Shown here piece after piece: positions 1-9,516 of a DNA stretch of 42,639 bases. The stretch lies in assembly GCA_943356775.1 (NCBI GenBank), contig CALRFU010000008.1, positions 1-42,639 on the forward strand. Reading direction: 5' to 3'. Source of the stretch: Candidatus Nomurabacteria bacterium. GTDB lineage: Bacteria; Patescibacteriota; Minisyncoccia; Phycocordibacterales; UBA2100. Both the position numbers and the translations under genes were made by a program. Each line of letters begins with the position of its first letter. Position 1 is the stretch's first letter. Under the pieces are notes generated by a model, which saw nothing but the letters and a program-made list of their open reading frames with translations, ran no database searches and was not told the origin of the DNA.

Positions 1-121
1 CTGCATAACCTCAGATACATATTGCACTCCTTCATGGCGAAGGAACATGCGAATCACAAGCATTAATCGGGGTGTCAAAGGTTCTCGGACAACACAGGAA
101 TACGCGATACGGTTCGCGTAT

Positions 122-1141
122 ATGATCAGCGAAGAGGCCAAGCGGAGAGCAAGGATTATCAGTTTCTGGAAGAGACACGGACTCGAAGCGACGGAGGAAG
201 CATACGGCGTGCGGAAGCGCACCCTGTACCTCTGGCAGCACAAGCTCAAGGAAGGAGAAGGCAAGCTCGAGAGTCTCAACTGCGGCTCACGCGCTCCCAA
301 GAAGAAACGGCAGCGAAGGTACGACTGGCGTATCGTGGACGAAATCAAACGACTGCGCCTTGCGTACCCGAACCTCGGAGAAAAGAAACTGTACCCGCTC
401 CTCTTCGAACTCTGCGCCCCACTTCACCTCGCGTGTCCGAAGCAGGCAACCATCGGCCGCATCATCAAAGACAAAGGTGGTATGCGCACGGCACCCCTGC
501 GAACAACCGGCAAAGGGAAGGTACTCCCGTGGAAGCGCCGGAAAGTCCTCAGGAAGCCCCACGACCTCGCCGCGACACATCCCGGCCACGTGGTTGCCCT
601 CGACACCATCGAGCGGTTCGTGCACGGCCTGCGTCGGTACGTCATCACGTGTGAAGACATCCATTCGCGCTTCACCTTCGCGTGGGGTACGACCTCGCAC
701 GCCTCAAAGGCTGCCGAAGAATTCTTCGAACACTGGAGCGCAGTCTTTCCATATCAAACCACCTTCGTCCTGACCGACAACGGGAGCGAGTTCAAGAAGC
801 ACTTCGCTGACCGTCTCCTTGAGCTCCAGATCACCCACTACCACACGTACCCGAGGACACCCAAGATGAACGCCCACGTCGAGCGCTTCAACCGCACCAT
901 CCAAGATGAGTTCATCGACTACCATGACGCCCTCCTCCTCGATCTCCCTCGCTTCAACGAGAAGCTCATGGACTGGCTCCTCTTCTACAACACCAAGCGC
1001 GTCCACCATGCGTTCAAGAATGAATTGTCTCCGGTGCAGTATCTGCTACAGTACGAGTCATTAGCAGCGGAGTGCAAAACTACCTGCGGTCATACATGCT
1101 ATTGCGTTTTTTGGCGGGCTGGTGCATACTCTTCGGGTTCT
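122..1141 (+). mobile_element. Integrase-core (rve, DDE) transposase of IS3/IS481 type; ORF has no stop of its own and runs in frame into rpsJ
   Basis: N-terminal HTH-like region; catalytic-type motifs ALDTIERF, LTDNGSEF, NAHVERFNRTIQDEF; C-terminal ..RVHHAFKNELSPVQYLLQ. Likely start ATG 122 (MISEEAKRR). Boundary with rpsJ set at its likely own ATG (1142). Confidence 0.85.
1102..1130 (+). promoter_or_regulatory. Putative rpsJ promoter: TTGCGT - 17 bp - CATACT
   Basis: -35 1102-1107, -10 1125-1130, ATG at 1142; shares the string TTGCGTTTTTTG with the rplC promoter. Confidence 0.6.
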
Positions 1142-1558
1142 ATGACAGCGGAAGAGACAGTCAAAAAGGCACGCAAGCCGCGTGCCAAAACTGCCAAATC
1201 GGCAGATGGCTCTTCTGCCGCACCTACTCCTCGCGCCCGTAAGGCTGATACCGCACATCGTCTCCGCATCAAGGTCCGCGCTTACGAGCACGGCATCCTC
1301 GACAAGTCGGTAAAGCAGATAATCGACACCGCTGCCCGCTACAATGCGACCGTTGTCGGCCCTGTACCGCTCCCTATCGATATCAAGAAGTACACCGTCA
1401 ATCGAGCCGCCTTCATCGACAAAGATTCCCGCGAGCAATTCGAGATGCGCATCCACAAGCGCATGATAGATATTTTGAATCCCGACCCGAAAGTCATCGA
1501 AGCGTTGACCAACATCGACCTTCCGTCCGGAGTGAGTATAGATGTAAAGATGATGTAA
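1142..1558 (+). CDS. rpsJ: 30S ribosomal protein S10 with basic N-terminal extension
   Basis: RLRIKVRAYEHGILDKSVKQIIDTA...VVGPVPLPIDIKKYTVNRAAFIDKDSREQFEMRIHKRMIDI is S10. Confidence 0.93.
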   Translation: MTAEETVKKARKPRAKTAKSADGSSAAPTPRARKADTAHRLRIKVRAYEHGILDKSVKQIIDTAARYNATVVGPVPLPIDIKKYTVNRAAFIDKDSREQFEMRIHKRMIDILNPDPKVIEALTNIDLPSGVSIDVKMM

Positions 1559-1580
1559 AAACGCGCCGGGGGCGCGTTTT
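1557..1580 (+). terminator. Intrinsic terminator after rpsJ
   Basis: AAAACGCGCC ggg GGCGCGTTTT. Confidence 0.75.
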
Positions 1581-1701
1581 TACATCATGGGGGAATCTCT
1601 CCAGGAGATTGACCCGCCATGATATTAATTGTACTGTGAATGCGGTCTGGAATCGCTACGCAAGCGCGTCGCGATGGGCTCGCATTTCCGAGGAGGGAAT
1701 C

Positions 1702-1944
1702 ATGCGCAAGGTCGCTATTCTGATCGTCGCGTTGTGTGCCGGAGCAGCGTTCGTCACCATCCCGTCGACGGCAAACGCGGAGACGTGTACCGGCTACCAT
1801 AAGATGTGCCTGAGCGTCTGCAAGAGCGAGTTCAACAATTCGCAGAAATGTCTCGGGGAATGCCCGGGATACCGCGCCCAGTGCATGTCGACCGGCCGTT
1901 GGATGTCACGCAAGGTGCAAGACGCCAATGTCGAGCGCCGCTGA
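1702..1944 (+). CDS. Small secreted Cys-rich protein (signal peptide)
   Basis: MRKVAILIVALCAGAAFVTIPSTANAETC..; SD-like GAGGAGGG upstream; CxxxxxxCxxxC...CxxxCxxxxxxCMSTGRW. Confidence 0.7.
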   Translation: MRKVAILIVALCAGAAFVTIPSTANAETCTGYHKMCLSVCKSEFNNSQKCLGECPGYRAQCMSTGRWMSRKVQDANVERR

Positions 1945-1975
1945 CCGAGGCTCAGCAAATGTGAGCGACATGAGG

Positions 1976-2000
1976 AAGGGTGCCTTTAGGGGCGCCCTTC
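1976..2000 (+). terminator. Terminator of small Cys-rich gene
   Basis: AAGGGTGCC tttagg GGCGCCCTT then T-rich. Confidence 0.6.
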
Positions 2001-2003
2001 TAT

Positions 2004-2204
2004 TTATTTGATGCTTCTGTCGCCGTGCCTCCAGACGTAGTGGATTACGAAGACGAGCGTGCATATCCACAGTGCCCACCATACGCCCGCGATGGTATCG
2101 ACGTAGGGTAGAAGAGCACTCTGCGTCGCGTCGAGACGCAAGATGTCATTTCCGGCAAGCTCCTTCAATTCGATGAGCGGCAGTGTTTTTTGTGATGTGT
2201 CCAT
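2004..2204 (-). CDS. Small membrane protein, unknown
   Basis: MDTSQKTLPLIELKELAGND..WWALWICTLVFVIHYVW; single TM; immediately follows the 453-aa ORF. Confidence 0.5.
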   Translation of the reverse strand: MDTSQKTLPLIELKELAGNDILRLDATQSALLPYVDTIAGVWWALWICTLVFVIHYVWRHGDRSIK

Positions 2205-2206
2205 AA

Positions 2207-3562
2207 TTAATATCGATAGATGTTCTTGAGGGGAAGCCCCACCGGCGGCGCTTCCGGCGGCGCTTTTATCCACGTATTTTTACCGAAAGCTTTGTACTCA
2301 AGCGAGCAGGCGTCAGATTCGTCGATGATACGGTAAAAGGGTTCGCCATTTATCGAGTGGTCAAATGTCATCGCGATACGCGGAATGTCAGTCGAGCACA
2401 GATTCTTGAGCGCTCGCCAATGTTGATACGGATCGCAGCGTTGCCACGAGATGGCGGATTCTACCCGTTCCTCGCGCACCCACTGGCCATTTTCCTCGTA
2501 CACGTCTTTTTTCACAACACACTCACGAGTGGTGCACGTACTTCCCGCAAGTGTCTCAGACGAGCTCTTCGTGAGCGTAATTTCGGGCGCATAGAAGTAC
2601 CGTACCGCCATAACGCACTGATGGTTCGAGTCAAACATCCACATTCCGTAGCGATTGTTCGCCGTCGTCATTCGTACCGTATCGACATCGTGTTTCAAGC
2701 TCGGTATCTGCAGCAAAAAGAGCGCGACCACAACTATCCAACCCGCGGCGGATTTCCAAGAAAGAGGAGGTCGTTGGTACCGGTACATCGGACCGAAGAG
2801 TATGAGGAGTGGAAGCAGGGAAGCTGCGGGATAATTGTAGAGGACAAGGGTGCCTGAGTAGAGATGAAAGATCGTGAAGTAGACGAGGGAGAGACGTTGC
2901 GCGATTTTGTGTTTGGAGAGAAGGAACCAACACCCGACGACTTGTTCGAATATAACGCTGTTTGTTAGGAGTGGAGTGAGCGCATCGGGAAAGAGAGGAA
3001 GACCGGATTGTAGGGAGGAGAAATATGTACCAAGTATCCAAGACGGATAGAATTTTATCGTCGCAGAAACGAAGTACAGAGTGACAAAAATTATTTTTGT
3101 GAAGTATTCTTTATGGGGGAGGAAAAGCAGGGAGGCAGTAAGAACAAGATGATACGTGTCGTACATGCCGAGTATCGTGTAGCTGAGCACGTACCCAACG
3201 AACGCCTTCCAAAGGAAGAGCAAAAGGAGGAGCATGTGTGCCCGCGCCCAGTGCCCGCGCCACATGAGATATACAATGCTGAGCATGATCCCGAACATCC
3301 CCATGTAAAAGGTCGTGTGTGAGTACCCGCTCGGTAGATAGTGCAGAAAATAAAGCCGTCCGCATTCTTGGAAATACGGCCAACAGACGGCGTTCGTTGC
3401 GCGCTCGACGGTGATAGCCGAAGAACCCATCCACTGTTGGAAGGTGACGAAGAAATAGAAAAGCAAACCGCCAAAAAGCCATTGAAGAGTCGTATTTTCT
3501 TCTATCTCACGGATAGAGAGGATGCGCCGGTACACTTGCTCGATGTTTCGAAGGAAGTTCAT
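2207..3562 (-). CDS. Polytopic membrane protein, possibly HTTM/vitamin-K-carboxylase-like
   Basis: Multiple TM segments; ATIKFYPSWILGTYF resembles the HTTM K..DW motif; first ATG (MNFLRNIEQVY) at 3562. Confidence 0.5.
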   Translation of the reverse strand: MNFLRNIEQVYRRILSIREIEENTTLQWLFGGLLFYFFVTFQQWMGSSAITVERATNAVCWPYFQECGRLYFLHYLPSGYSHTTFYMGMFGIMLSIVYLMWRGHWARAHMLLLLLFLWKAFVGYVLSYTILGMYDTYHLVLTASLLFLPHKEYFTKIIFVTLYFVSATIKFYPSWILGTYFSSLQSGLPLFPDALTPLLTNSVIFEQVVGCWFLLSKHKIAQRLSLVYFTIFHLYSGTLVLYNYPAASLLPLLILFGPMYRYQRPPLSWKSAAGWIVVVALFLLQIPSLKHDVDTVRMTTANNRYGMWMFDSNHQCVMAVRYFYAPEITLTKSSSETLAGSTCTTRECVVKKDVYEENGQWVREERVESAISWQRCDPYQHWRALKNLCSTDIPRIAMTFDHSINGEPFYRIIDESDACSLEYKAFGKNTWIKAPPEAPPVGLPLKNIYRY

Positions 3563-3564
3563 AA

Positions 3565-5223
3565 TCAAAAGCGTTTGCGGAGGCAGTAGAGTTCGTTTGC
3601 AACCGTGGGCACAAAGAGCGTCCGAGCCTTTTCGTCGTACGCTATCGCGTTAACTATCCTCTCGGTTGCCTGGAAGAACGAGCGAGGCTCGCCGTTTTCG
3701 GGTGCGAGTTCGTAGAGCCTGCCGTCATTTGAACCTATCCAAAGCGAATCAAGCGCAAGAACGGGCGATGAGAAAATACGACCATGAGTGAGGAAAGTCC
3801 ACACCACTTCTCCTCGGTCGAGAGAAAGCGCATAGAGGTTCTTATCAAGGGATGCGGCATACACCAGGTTCCCCACGACGAGTGGGGTAGAAAATACCGG
3901 CATTTCTGTTTTGAATGAAAATCGCAAGGCCCCAGAATCAGCTTCAAGGGCGTATATCGAACCATCCCACGAACCGAAAATAATAAGGCTGCGTCGCGCG
4001 TCATATGTAGCTGACGCCTTAATCGCACCACCGGTTTGGAATTTCCACCTTTCTTCCCCTGTTTTTGCGTCGTATGCATAGAGTATTCCGTCGTTGCTTC
4101 CGATGACCGTCATATTCTTTTGCTCTATATAGAAGGGGGAACCGTGCGTGTACTCAGGCATCTTGTGACCCCATACGCGCTCTCCCGTCGAGAGTCGTAA
4201 TGCAACGATACCGCCACGTTTTCGGAATAAGCCGAATTCAAGACCGATGTACATCAGGTCTAGCTTAGGCGCGAGTGCCGGCGAGGAACCGACCCACTCC
4301 GCTTCCGCGTACGTCCACTTTTTATTTCCGGTACGAGTCTCGAGCGCGTACACGTTCCCATCATAGGCTCCAAAATAGACAACCTCTTTGTGTATCGCAG
4401 GGCTCGAGAAGATACCCTTCCAGCGTGGATGGGGCCCGACTTTTAAATGCCATCTGGGCGCTCCGGTTTTTTTGTCTATCGCCCAAAAAATACCATTATC
4501 GCTGCCCACGTATACATGGTCACGATCTACGGCTGGTGCTGATTTTTCAGTGACCATATTGAAGCTGGGCGCTCCACCACTCTGTTTCCAGATAACTTCG
4601 AAGGAATCGTGAGGTACATCCACATTTTTCTCGAGCAGAGGGATATCGAAGTCGGGCAGGGTAAATATCGAATCTATTTTTGTGCTGTCCCTCTTTACCA
4701 GCTCACTATAGGCACGCGTATCTCTAAATCTGAGTATTACGAAAATGTCTGAAACTTTCTTCCCTGCTTCTGAAAGTGCCAGGATTTGCCGACTCATCGA
4801 TTGACCGCTATTGATAGAGTCGTCGACGAGTATGGCGGGCTCATCAGTCAGCCCCCCTTCGAACATTCGCATGAGCCCATCGCGCTTACGGGATTTTCTC
4901 AGGAAGAAACCATGCACAGGTTTTCCTTTCTCGGCACCTTTAAGCACAATAGCCGTGATGAGAGGGATGGCGGCCGACTCAATTCCTCCTACTTGGAAGG
5001 GATATGCATGCTCGTATCTGCGCCAGAATTCTTCCGCTATAAAATCGAGCACCGACGCTTCGAAGACTATGGCTCTGAAATCAAAAAACCATCGGGGGTC
5101 TCGAGCGTCTCCGCCCCGAGAGGCTATCTGTATTGAGGCGTTCGGCTTGAGAAAAACTTTATCCGAGATGAGTTTCTTGAGGTCGCTTTTCTGGATTTTG
5201 TGTCGATTCTCCGGAGGTGTCAT
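3565..5223 (-). CDS. Fusion: N-terminal phosphoribosyltransferase (OPRTase-like) + C-terminal PQQ-type beta-propeller
   Basis: PRPP-loop AILVDDSINSGQSM; then repeated YxxDxKTGxxxW blades (FWAIDKKTGAPRWHL, VYALETRTGNKKWTY, LYAYDAKTGEERWKF, IYALEADSGALRFSF, LYALSLDRGEVVWTF). Confidence 0.8.
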   Translation of the reverse strand: MTPPENRHKIQKSDLKKLISDKVFLKPNASIQIASRGGDARDPRWFFDFRAIVFEASVLDFIAEEFWRRYEHAYPFQVGGIESAAIPLITAIVLKGAEKGKPVHGFFLRKSRKRDGLMRMFEGGLTDEPAILVDDSINSGQSMSRQILALSEAGKKVSDIFVILRFRDTRAYSELVKRDSTKIDSIFTLPDFDIPLLEKNVDVPHDSFEVIWKQSGGAPSFNMVTEKSAPAVDRDHVYVGSDNGIFWAIDKKTGAPRWHLKVGPHPRWKGIFSSPAIHKEVVYFGAYDGNVYALETRTGNKKWTYAEAEWVGSSPALAPKLDLMYIGLEFGLFRKRGGIVALRLSTGERVWGHKMPEYTHGSPFYIEQKNMTVIGSNDGILYAYDAKTGEERWKFQTGGAIKASATYDARRSLIIFGSWDGSIYALEADSGALRFSFKTEMPVFSTPLVVGNLVYAASLDKNLYALSLDRGEVVWTFLTHGRIFSSPVLALDSLWIGSNDGRLYELAPENGEPRSFFQATERIVNAIAYDEKARTLFVPTVANELYCLRKRF

Positions 5224-5327
5224 GAAGTGACATTATGGCATAGGGGTCGAATAGGGAAAACCGCTCGCACGATAGGCTTTTCCACAAGAAAACCAAGGGG
5301 TCTTGTTTTGCATGCTATCTTTACTAT

Positions 5328-5600
5328 ATGTCGTTCCTGTTTTCTCCAGAATCTAGCCTGCGCGTCTTTTCGAGACGCATTGCGGGTTTGGGATTGCTCG
5401 CACTCGGGCTAGCTATCATTCCGCTCGCATCTTCAAAAAGTGATTTTCATATCGGCGAATACAAGATTGATGAAAGCGTAGCGCACGCGGACGTGCCGTA
5501 CGCTGAGGCCGCGTATTACGCCGAAGCATCATATGGGGGCGGAGGTGAAGGCGGAGAGGGGGGTGAAGGCGGGGAAGGAGGAGAAGGCGATTGTCCGTAA
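5328..5600 (+). CDS. Small membrane-anchored/secreted Tyr- and Gly-rich peptide (peptide A1)
   Basis: N-terminal TM; AHADVPYAEAAYYAEASYGGGGEGGEGG..; extended -10 TGCTATCTT ends 6 nt before ATG. Confidence 0.65.
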   Translation: MSFLFSPESSLRVFSRRIAGLGLLALGLAIIPLASSKSDFHIGEYKIDESVAHADVPYAEAAYYAEASYGGGGEGGEGGEGGEGGEGDCP

Positions 5601-5606
5601 TACTCC

Positions 5607-6788
5607 ATGGAGCCTACCACTTCAAATACGAGCATATATACCACAGTCGCAACTGCGCTCATTTTTGTTGCGATTGGCGGGGCTCTTGTTTATTGGGGGG
5701 CGCCGATTGTGCGAGGATGGGCGGAGAAATCCGCGAGTGATGCGCGTCGAGCAGAATTCCAAGATATCAATGAAACCGTTGCTATGCAGTTTGAAGGTGA
5801 CTTCGCAGGCTCGGCGCAGCGCGCGGAGGGCATGAGGGGTGAGATAGGGACGGGCACCGTGAATTATCAGAGAAATATCACCGCACTCGCAACTGCAGAA
5901 TTCTGGTCGGGCGAAAAGGAAAAGAGACTCGAGGCGGTACGCCTCACAAAAGAGCAGCTCGCTTCCGCTCCGGGCTCGAAGCGGAATCAAGCACTGCTTA
6001 TCAATCGCCTCATTGGCTACATGACGACGGCTATGGAGCCAGAGATAATCGCTGAAGTGTTCAAGGGCGAGCCATTTCAAACTCTCTACGACGCAAAGAA
6101 CGATACCGATTCTATATTCAGCAATCTGGCCCTCGAATCAATTTCTCGTTACCCCACGACCGCAGCGAATGCTCGGGTTGGCATATGGCATTCCGGTAAG
6201 ATCTTTAAGGACTACGACGGAATAGCGGAACTCTCAAAACAGGAAAAAGTCGAGCACATACAGGGCATATTGTATCGAATAGAGGAGATGAACCGATTAT
6301 TTCCTTCGGAACGGAAAATCCCAATGCTCTATTCGCAGCTTGCAGAAGCGCAGTTCGCATATTATCAGGGGTTCATGTACGGTGCTCTCTCGCTGACGAA
6401 TCCCGAATATCTTGATGACATGGAGGGTGCATTTTCGAAGGTACACGAGGAGTATCGCGTTGAAAGGAATGACGAAGGAAAACCGGTAGCCTTACTTGAA
6501 TCTCGCATTCCGTATACCAATTTTGCCTATGCCACGTACCTCAATGCGGTAGCGGGATCAACGCGAAAGGCTGATGTGGAGAAGCTCTTGGCGCAGGTAA
6601 TTGAACTTGTGACCGAACATCCGGATATACACAAGGGCGCGTTCCTTTCATTCATGAAGCAAACGGCAGTAGACGGTAGTGAGGGCACGAGTGGTCGTTG
6701 GTACAGCTACGATCGCTTCGTTCGCATGGCAAAAATATATCCTCCTTTCAAGACATTTCTCAATCAGAACGGGTGGAATTTAAAATAA
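5607..6788 (+). CDS. Membrane-anchored helical (TPR-like?) protein T1
   Basis: N-terminal TM, long helical remainder; IAEVFKGEPFQTLYD..PPFKTFL similar to T2. Confidence 0.7.
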   Translation: MEPTTSNTSIYTTVATALIFVAIGGALVYWGAPIVRGWAEKSASDARRAEFQDINETVAMQFEGDFAGSAQRAEGMRGEIGTGTVNYQRNITALATAEFWSGEKEKRLEAVRLTKEQLASAPGSKRNQALLINRLIGYMTTAMEPEIIAEVFKGEPFQTLYDAKNDTDSIFSNLALESISRYPTTAANARVGIWHSGKIFKDYDGIAELSKQEKVEHIQGILYRIEEMNRLFPSERKIPMLYSQLAEAQFAYYQGFMYGALSLTNPEYLDDMEGAFSKVHEEYRVERNDEGKPVALLESRIPYTNFAYATYLNAVAGSTRKADVEKLLAQVIELVTEHPDIHKGAFLSFMKQTAVDGSEGTSGRWYSYDRFVRMAKIYPPFKTFLNQNGWNLK

Positions 6789-6796
6789 AAAACTTA

Positions 6797-6835
6797 AACC
6801 CCCGGCAGTCGCACTGACAGCCGGGGGTTCTTTCT
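6797..6835. terminator. Strong (possibly bidirectional) terminator between T1 and symporter
   Basis: AACCCCCGGC..GCCGGGGGTT followed by TCTTTCTT. Confidence 0.75.
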
Positions 6836-6860
6836 TGTAGGCGACGTACATGTCGCAAGA

Positions 6861-8312
6861 TCAGATTGCTTTTCGCGGGTTCGATGCGAGCCGCTGCCGC
6901 TTTTCTTCGGCGCCGACCATGGCACCGACCGCGCACGACAGGAGTGGCCATACGAGCGCAAAGAGCGCGCCCGCAGACTTCCCGTGCACCTTCGTGAACG
7001 GCAGAATATCGGCAATTGCGCCGCCGGGGTAGATCCAACCGAGCGTAAGCAGGATTCCGCCTGCCCAGCCGATCAGCATTCCCCAGAACACGCTCTCACG
7101 CACCGTGTACGGTGCGAACATGGCGAACACCAAGGGGAAAATTGCTTCGCCCCGGATGACCGACATGCTCTCCTGCAACAGCCTGACGTCGATCTTCTCG
7201 AAGCTGGTGAGATAGGTACCAGCCACAATTGGAATCAACATCGCCACGCGGCTCCATTTGACGGTCTGTCGGTCACTCGCGTCGCGGATGAACCAACGGT
7301 TGACGATCTCGATGGAGAACACGTCGCCTGCGCTCGCTAGCAGTGATGCGAGTGCTGTCGCGAGGATCGCGATGATGATGAGCGTGACCCCGATGAGCCC
7401 CCATTCCGGGAGCACGTCACGTAGAATCGTGAGCATCGGCAATTGCCCACCCGTCAGCTTGTAACCGAGCGAGCGGGCGAGGAAGCCGAAGGAGCCGAAG
7501 ACGAGGGCGGCAAGTGCGAACAGGAAGCCGCCTCCGAAATAGGCCATGCGCACGTTCTGCGCCTGCACGGCATATGCGCGCTCGGCAAGGTCCGGATTGC
7601 AGATTGGACCACCGAGAAGCGAAATGCCGAGTGGTACGCCGACGAACCACAGCACGTCCCACGCCGACATCGGCGAGGCCGCGATGGCCGGTCCCTGCGA
7701 CGCGAAGTCGTGGGTGCCGAGCAGAATCACGACCGCAATCGAGAACGCGCCGATGAGCGCGACCTTGACCTTGTCGCCGAGTATTGCGCCGAGGAGTCCG
7801 CGCGGTACCACCAGAAGAAATGCGGCGGCACCGATGATGACGGACATTTCCCACGGCGGTACGCCGGTAAGCTGCGAGAGCCACTGGCGGATGCCGGTCA
7901 GGGTGTAGGCGACGGCGAAAATGAGCGCTCCGAAGGTGGAGAAGAACATCATCGTCCGTGCGCCCGGTCCGAAAATGGACCCAATCGCTTGCGCGATGGT
8001 GTACCATTTTTCGCCGCGATCCCGCATCATCTGCTGAAGTTTCGGCGCGAGGATGCCCATCAGGATCATCGCCGCGACGTTGGGCAGGAGAAGCGCGAGA
8101 AAGTGATACGGCCCCTGGTAGGCGAGTGCGCCGGATACGATTAGTGCCGGCGCCTGGATCCAATTTGCCGTAAGCGTGAGGGTCCCGACGAAGGGACCGA
8201 CATTACGATCCGCGACCAGGAAGGATTCGCCGGTCGGCTGCTCCTTCTTGTGCGAAAGTGCCCACAGCAGGAAGATCCCTGCCGCGGCCACGAACAACAT
8301 GATGAAACCCAT
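6861..8312 (-). CDS. Sodium:solute symporter (SSF) family permease
   Basis: Many TM segments; FLVADRNVGPFVGTLTLTANWIQAPALI typical of the SSF N-terminus; SD-like AGAGAGG upstream of ATG. Confidence 0.8.
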   Translation of the reverse strand: MGFIMLFVAAAGIFLLWALSHKKEQPTGESFLVADRNVGPFVGTLTLTANWIQAPALIVSGALAYQGPYHFLALLLPNVAAMILMGILAPKLQQMMRDRGEKWYTIAQAIGSIFGPGARTMMFFSTFGALIFAVAYTLTGIRQWLSQLTGVPPWEMSVIIGAAAFLLVVPRGLLGAILGDKVKVALIGAFSIAVVILLGTHDFASQGPAIAASPMSAWDVLWFVGVPLGISLLGGPICNPDLAERAYAVQAQNVRMAYFGGGFLFALAALVFGSFGFLARSLGYKLTGGQLPMLTILRDVLPEWGLIGVTLIIIAILATALASLLASAGDVFSIEIVNRWFIRDASDRQTVKWSRVAMLIPIVAGTYLTSFEKIDVRLLQESMSVIRGEAIFPLVFAMFAPYTVRESVFWGMLIGWAGGILLTLGWIYPGGAIADILPFTKVHGKSAGALFALVWPLLSCAVGAMVGAEEKRQRLASNPRKAI

Positions 8313-8404
8313 TGGTTCGACCTCTCTCTTTCAGTTGCGCCTGTGTCATTCAAGAACAGGCTACAGGCACCATATCAAATACGGGCGGGAAGCGGAACTA
8401 TTGT

Positions 8405-9505
8405 CTAGGCAAAATCGTTGTCGGGTTCGAGGTAGCTTTTTGGCGGCAGGTCGTCGCTATAGTGCATATTCTCGTCGAGAAAGTTGAATGCGGTCTGTTG
8501 TCTCGTGATGAACGCCCGCGAACCTTTCTTCGTTTTCTTATCGCGGTATTCCGCATCCTTCGTGAATCCGTAGATGACGTCCTTGCTGACCCACTTGTAG
8601 CTCGGCCACGTATCCTTGATGCGCTTGTCCAAATTATTCATGCTCCACAGCTGGAAGTCCCCGGTATTGTAAAAAGACTTGAAGTGCGTCTCGAGGTAGT
8701 TCGGGCCGATGCCGGGCACATTTCTCTTGGCGACGAACATAAGCGTGTACATAACAACGGCCTGCCACTTCAGCGCAAAATTAATCCACCACAGATACTC
8801 GAAATTCGTGGTCAGCGGTACGGGGGACGCATCTTTCAGCCGCTCGAAGAGATCGAGATAAAAATTGGTGACGCGGTCCTCATTGCCGAAGCTTTTCCCG
8901 AAAAATTCGAAGAATGTTTCGCGCCTGTACGGCTGATGGATTGCGCCGGGGCCGTACGTAAGTATGAGACGACCGACCTTGTCGGACCCCATGACCTGGT
9001 CGTTGTTCTCGCCGGAGAGCACGAAGTCTCCGGTGCCGAGTATATAGGGAAACATCGTGCTCGATTCCACGCGCAGATTGCCGCGGATGTGCTCGTCGAA
9101 GAACCGCGGATTTTCCATGATGGATTCCTGTGAGAGGAGGACCACGATACGTTTTTTTTGGCTCGCGGTCGCTTGCTTCAGCAGGGAGACGAGCATGCAC
9201 GTACTGTCGATGCCGCCCGAGTAAAAAACGTACACGTCTTTATTCAGTGTGTCCGCGTGCGCGAGCATCTCTTTCGCGCGGTCATTGCAGATATCCTCGT
9301 AGCTTTTCGTAAACGGGCGGAAGGTCGCGAGCGGGTAGAGCGATTTTGTGCGCACAGGTGTCTTGATAGTACTCGTGCGGTCAATGGGCAAGACCCATCC
9401 TCCATAGAGGCGAAAAAAATGGGAAAACATCTCGACGTCGGACAAATGTCTGTTGCGCTCCAGCATTTGGGGAGGGTTTATGTATATAAATCGAGGTTCC
9501 GACAT
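8405..9505 (-). CDS. Asparagine-synthetase-like PP-loop ATP-pyrophosphatase, no glutaminase domain (B1)
   Basis: VFYSGGIDSTCMLVSLL (PP-loop), GENNDQVMGSD (cf. G-x-G-D-E-L-F-G); paralogous to 13555..14646. Confidence 0.75.
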   Translation of the reverse strand: MSEPRFIYINPPQMLERNRHLSDVEMFSHFFRLYGGWVLPIDRTSTIKTPVRTKSLYPLATFRPFTKSYEDICNDRAKEMLAHADTLNKDVYVFYSGGIDSTCMLVSLLKQATASQKKRIVVLLSQESIMENPRFFDEHIRGNLRVESSTMFPYILGTGDFVLSGENNDQVMGSDKVGRLILTYGPGAIHQPYRRETFFEFFGKSFGNEDRVTNFYLDLFERLKDASPVPLTTNFEYLWWINFALKWQAVVMYTLMFVAKRNVPGIGPNYLETHFKSFYNTGDFQLWSMNNLDKRIKDTWPSYKWVSKDVIYGFTKDAEYRDKKTKKGSRAFITRQQTAFNFLDENMHYSDDLPPKSYLEPDNDFA

Positions 9506-9516
9506 ATGTCTTTAGT

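Noticed and set aside
7417-8163. Long ORFs (248 aa minus, 233 aa plus at 7443-8144) over the symporter
   Set aside because: Arg/Gly-rich shadow frames of GC-rich coding DNA; the SSF frame explains the region
8312-9133. 273-aa plus-strand ORF antisense to B1
   Set aside because: Shadow ORF; B1 paralogy with 13555..14646 establishes the coding strand
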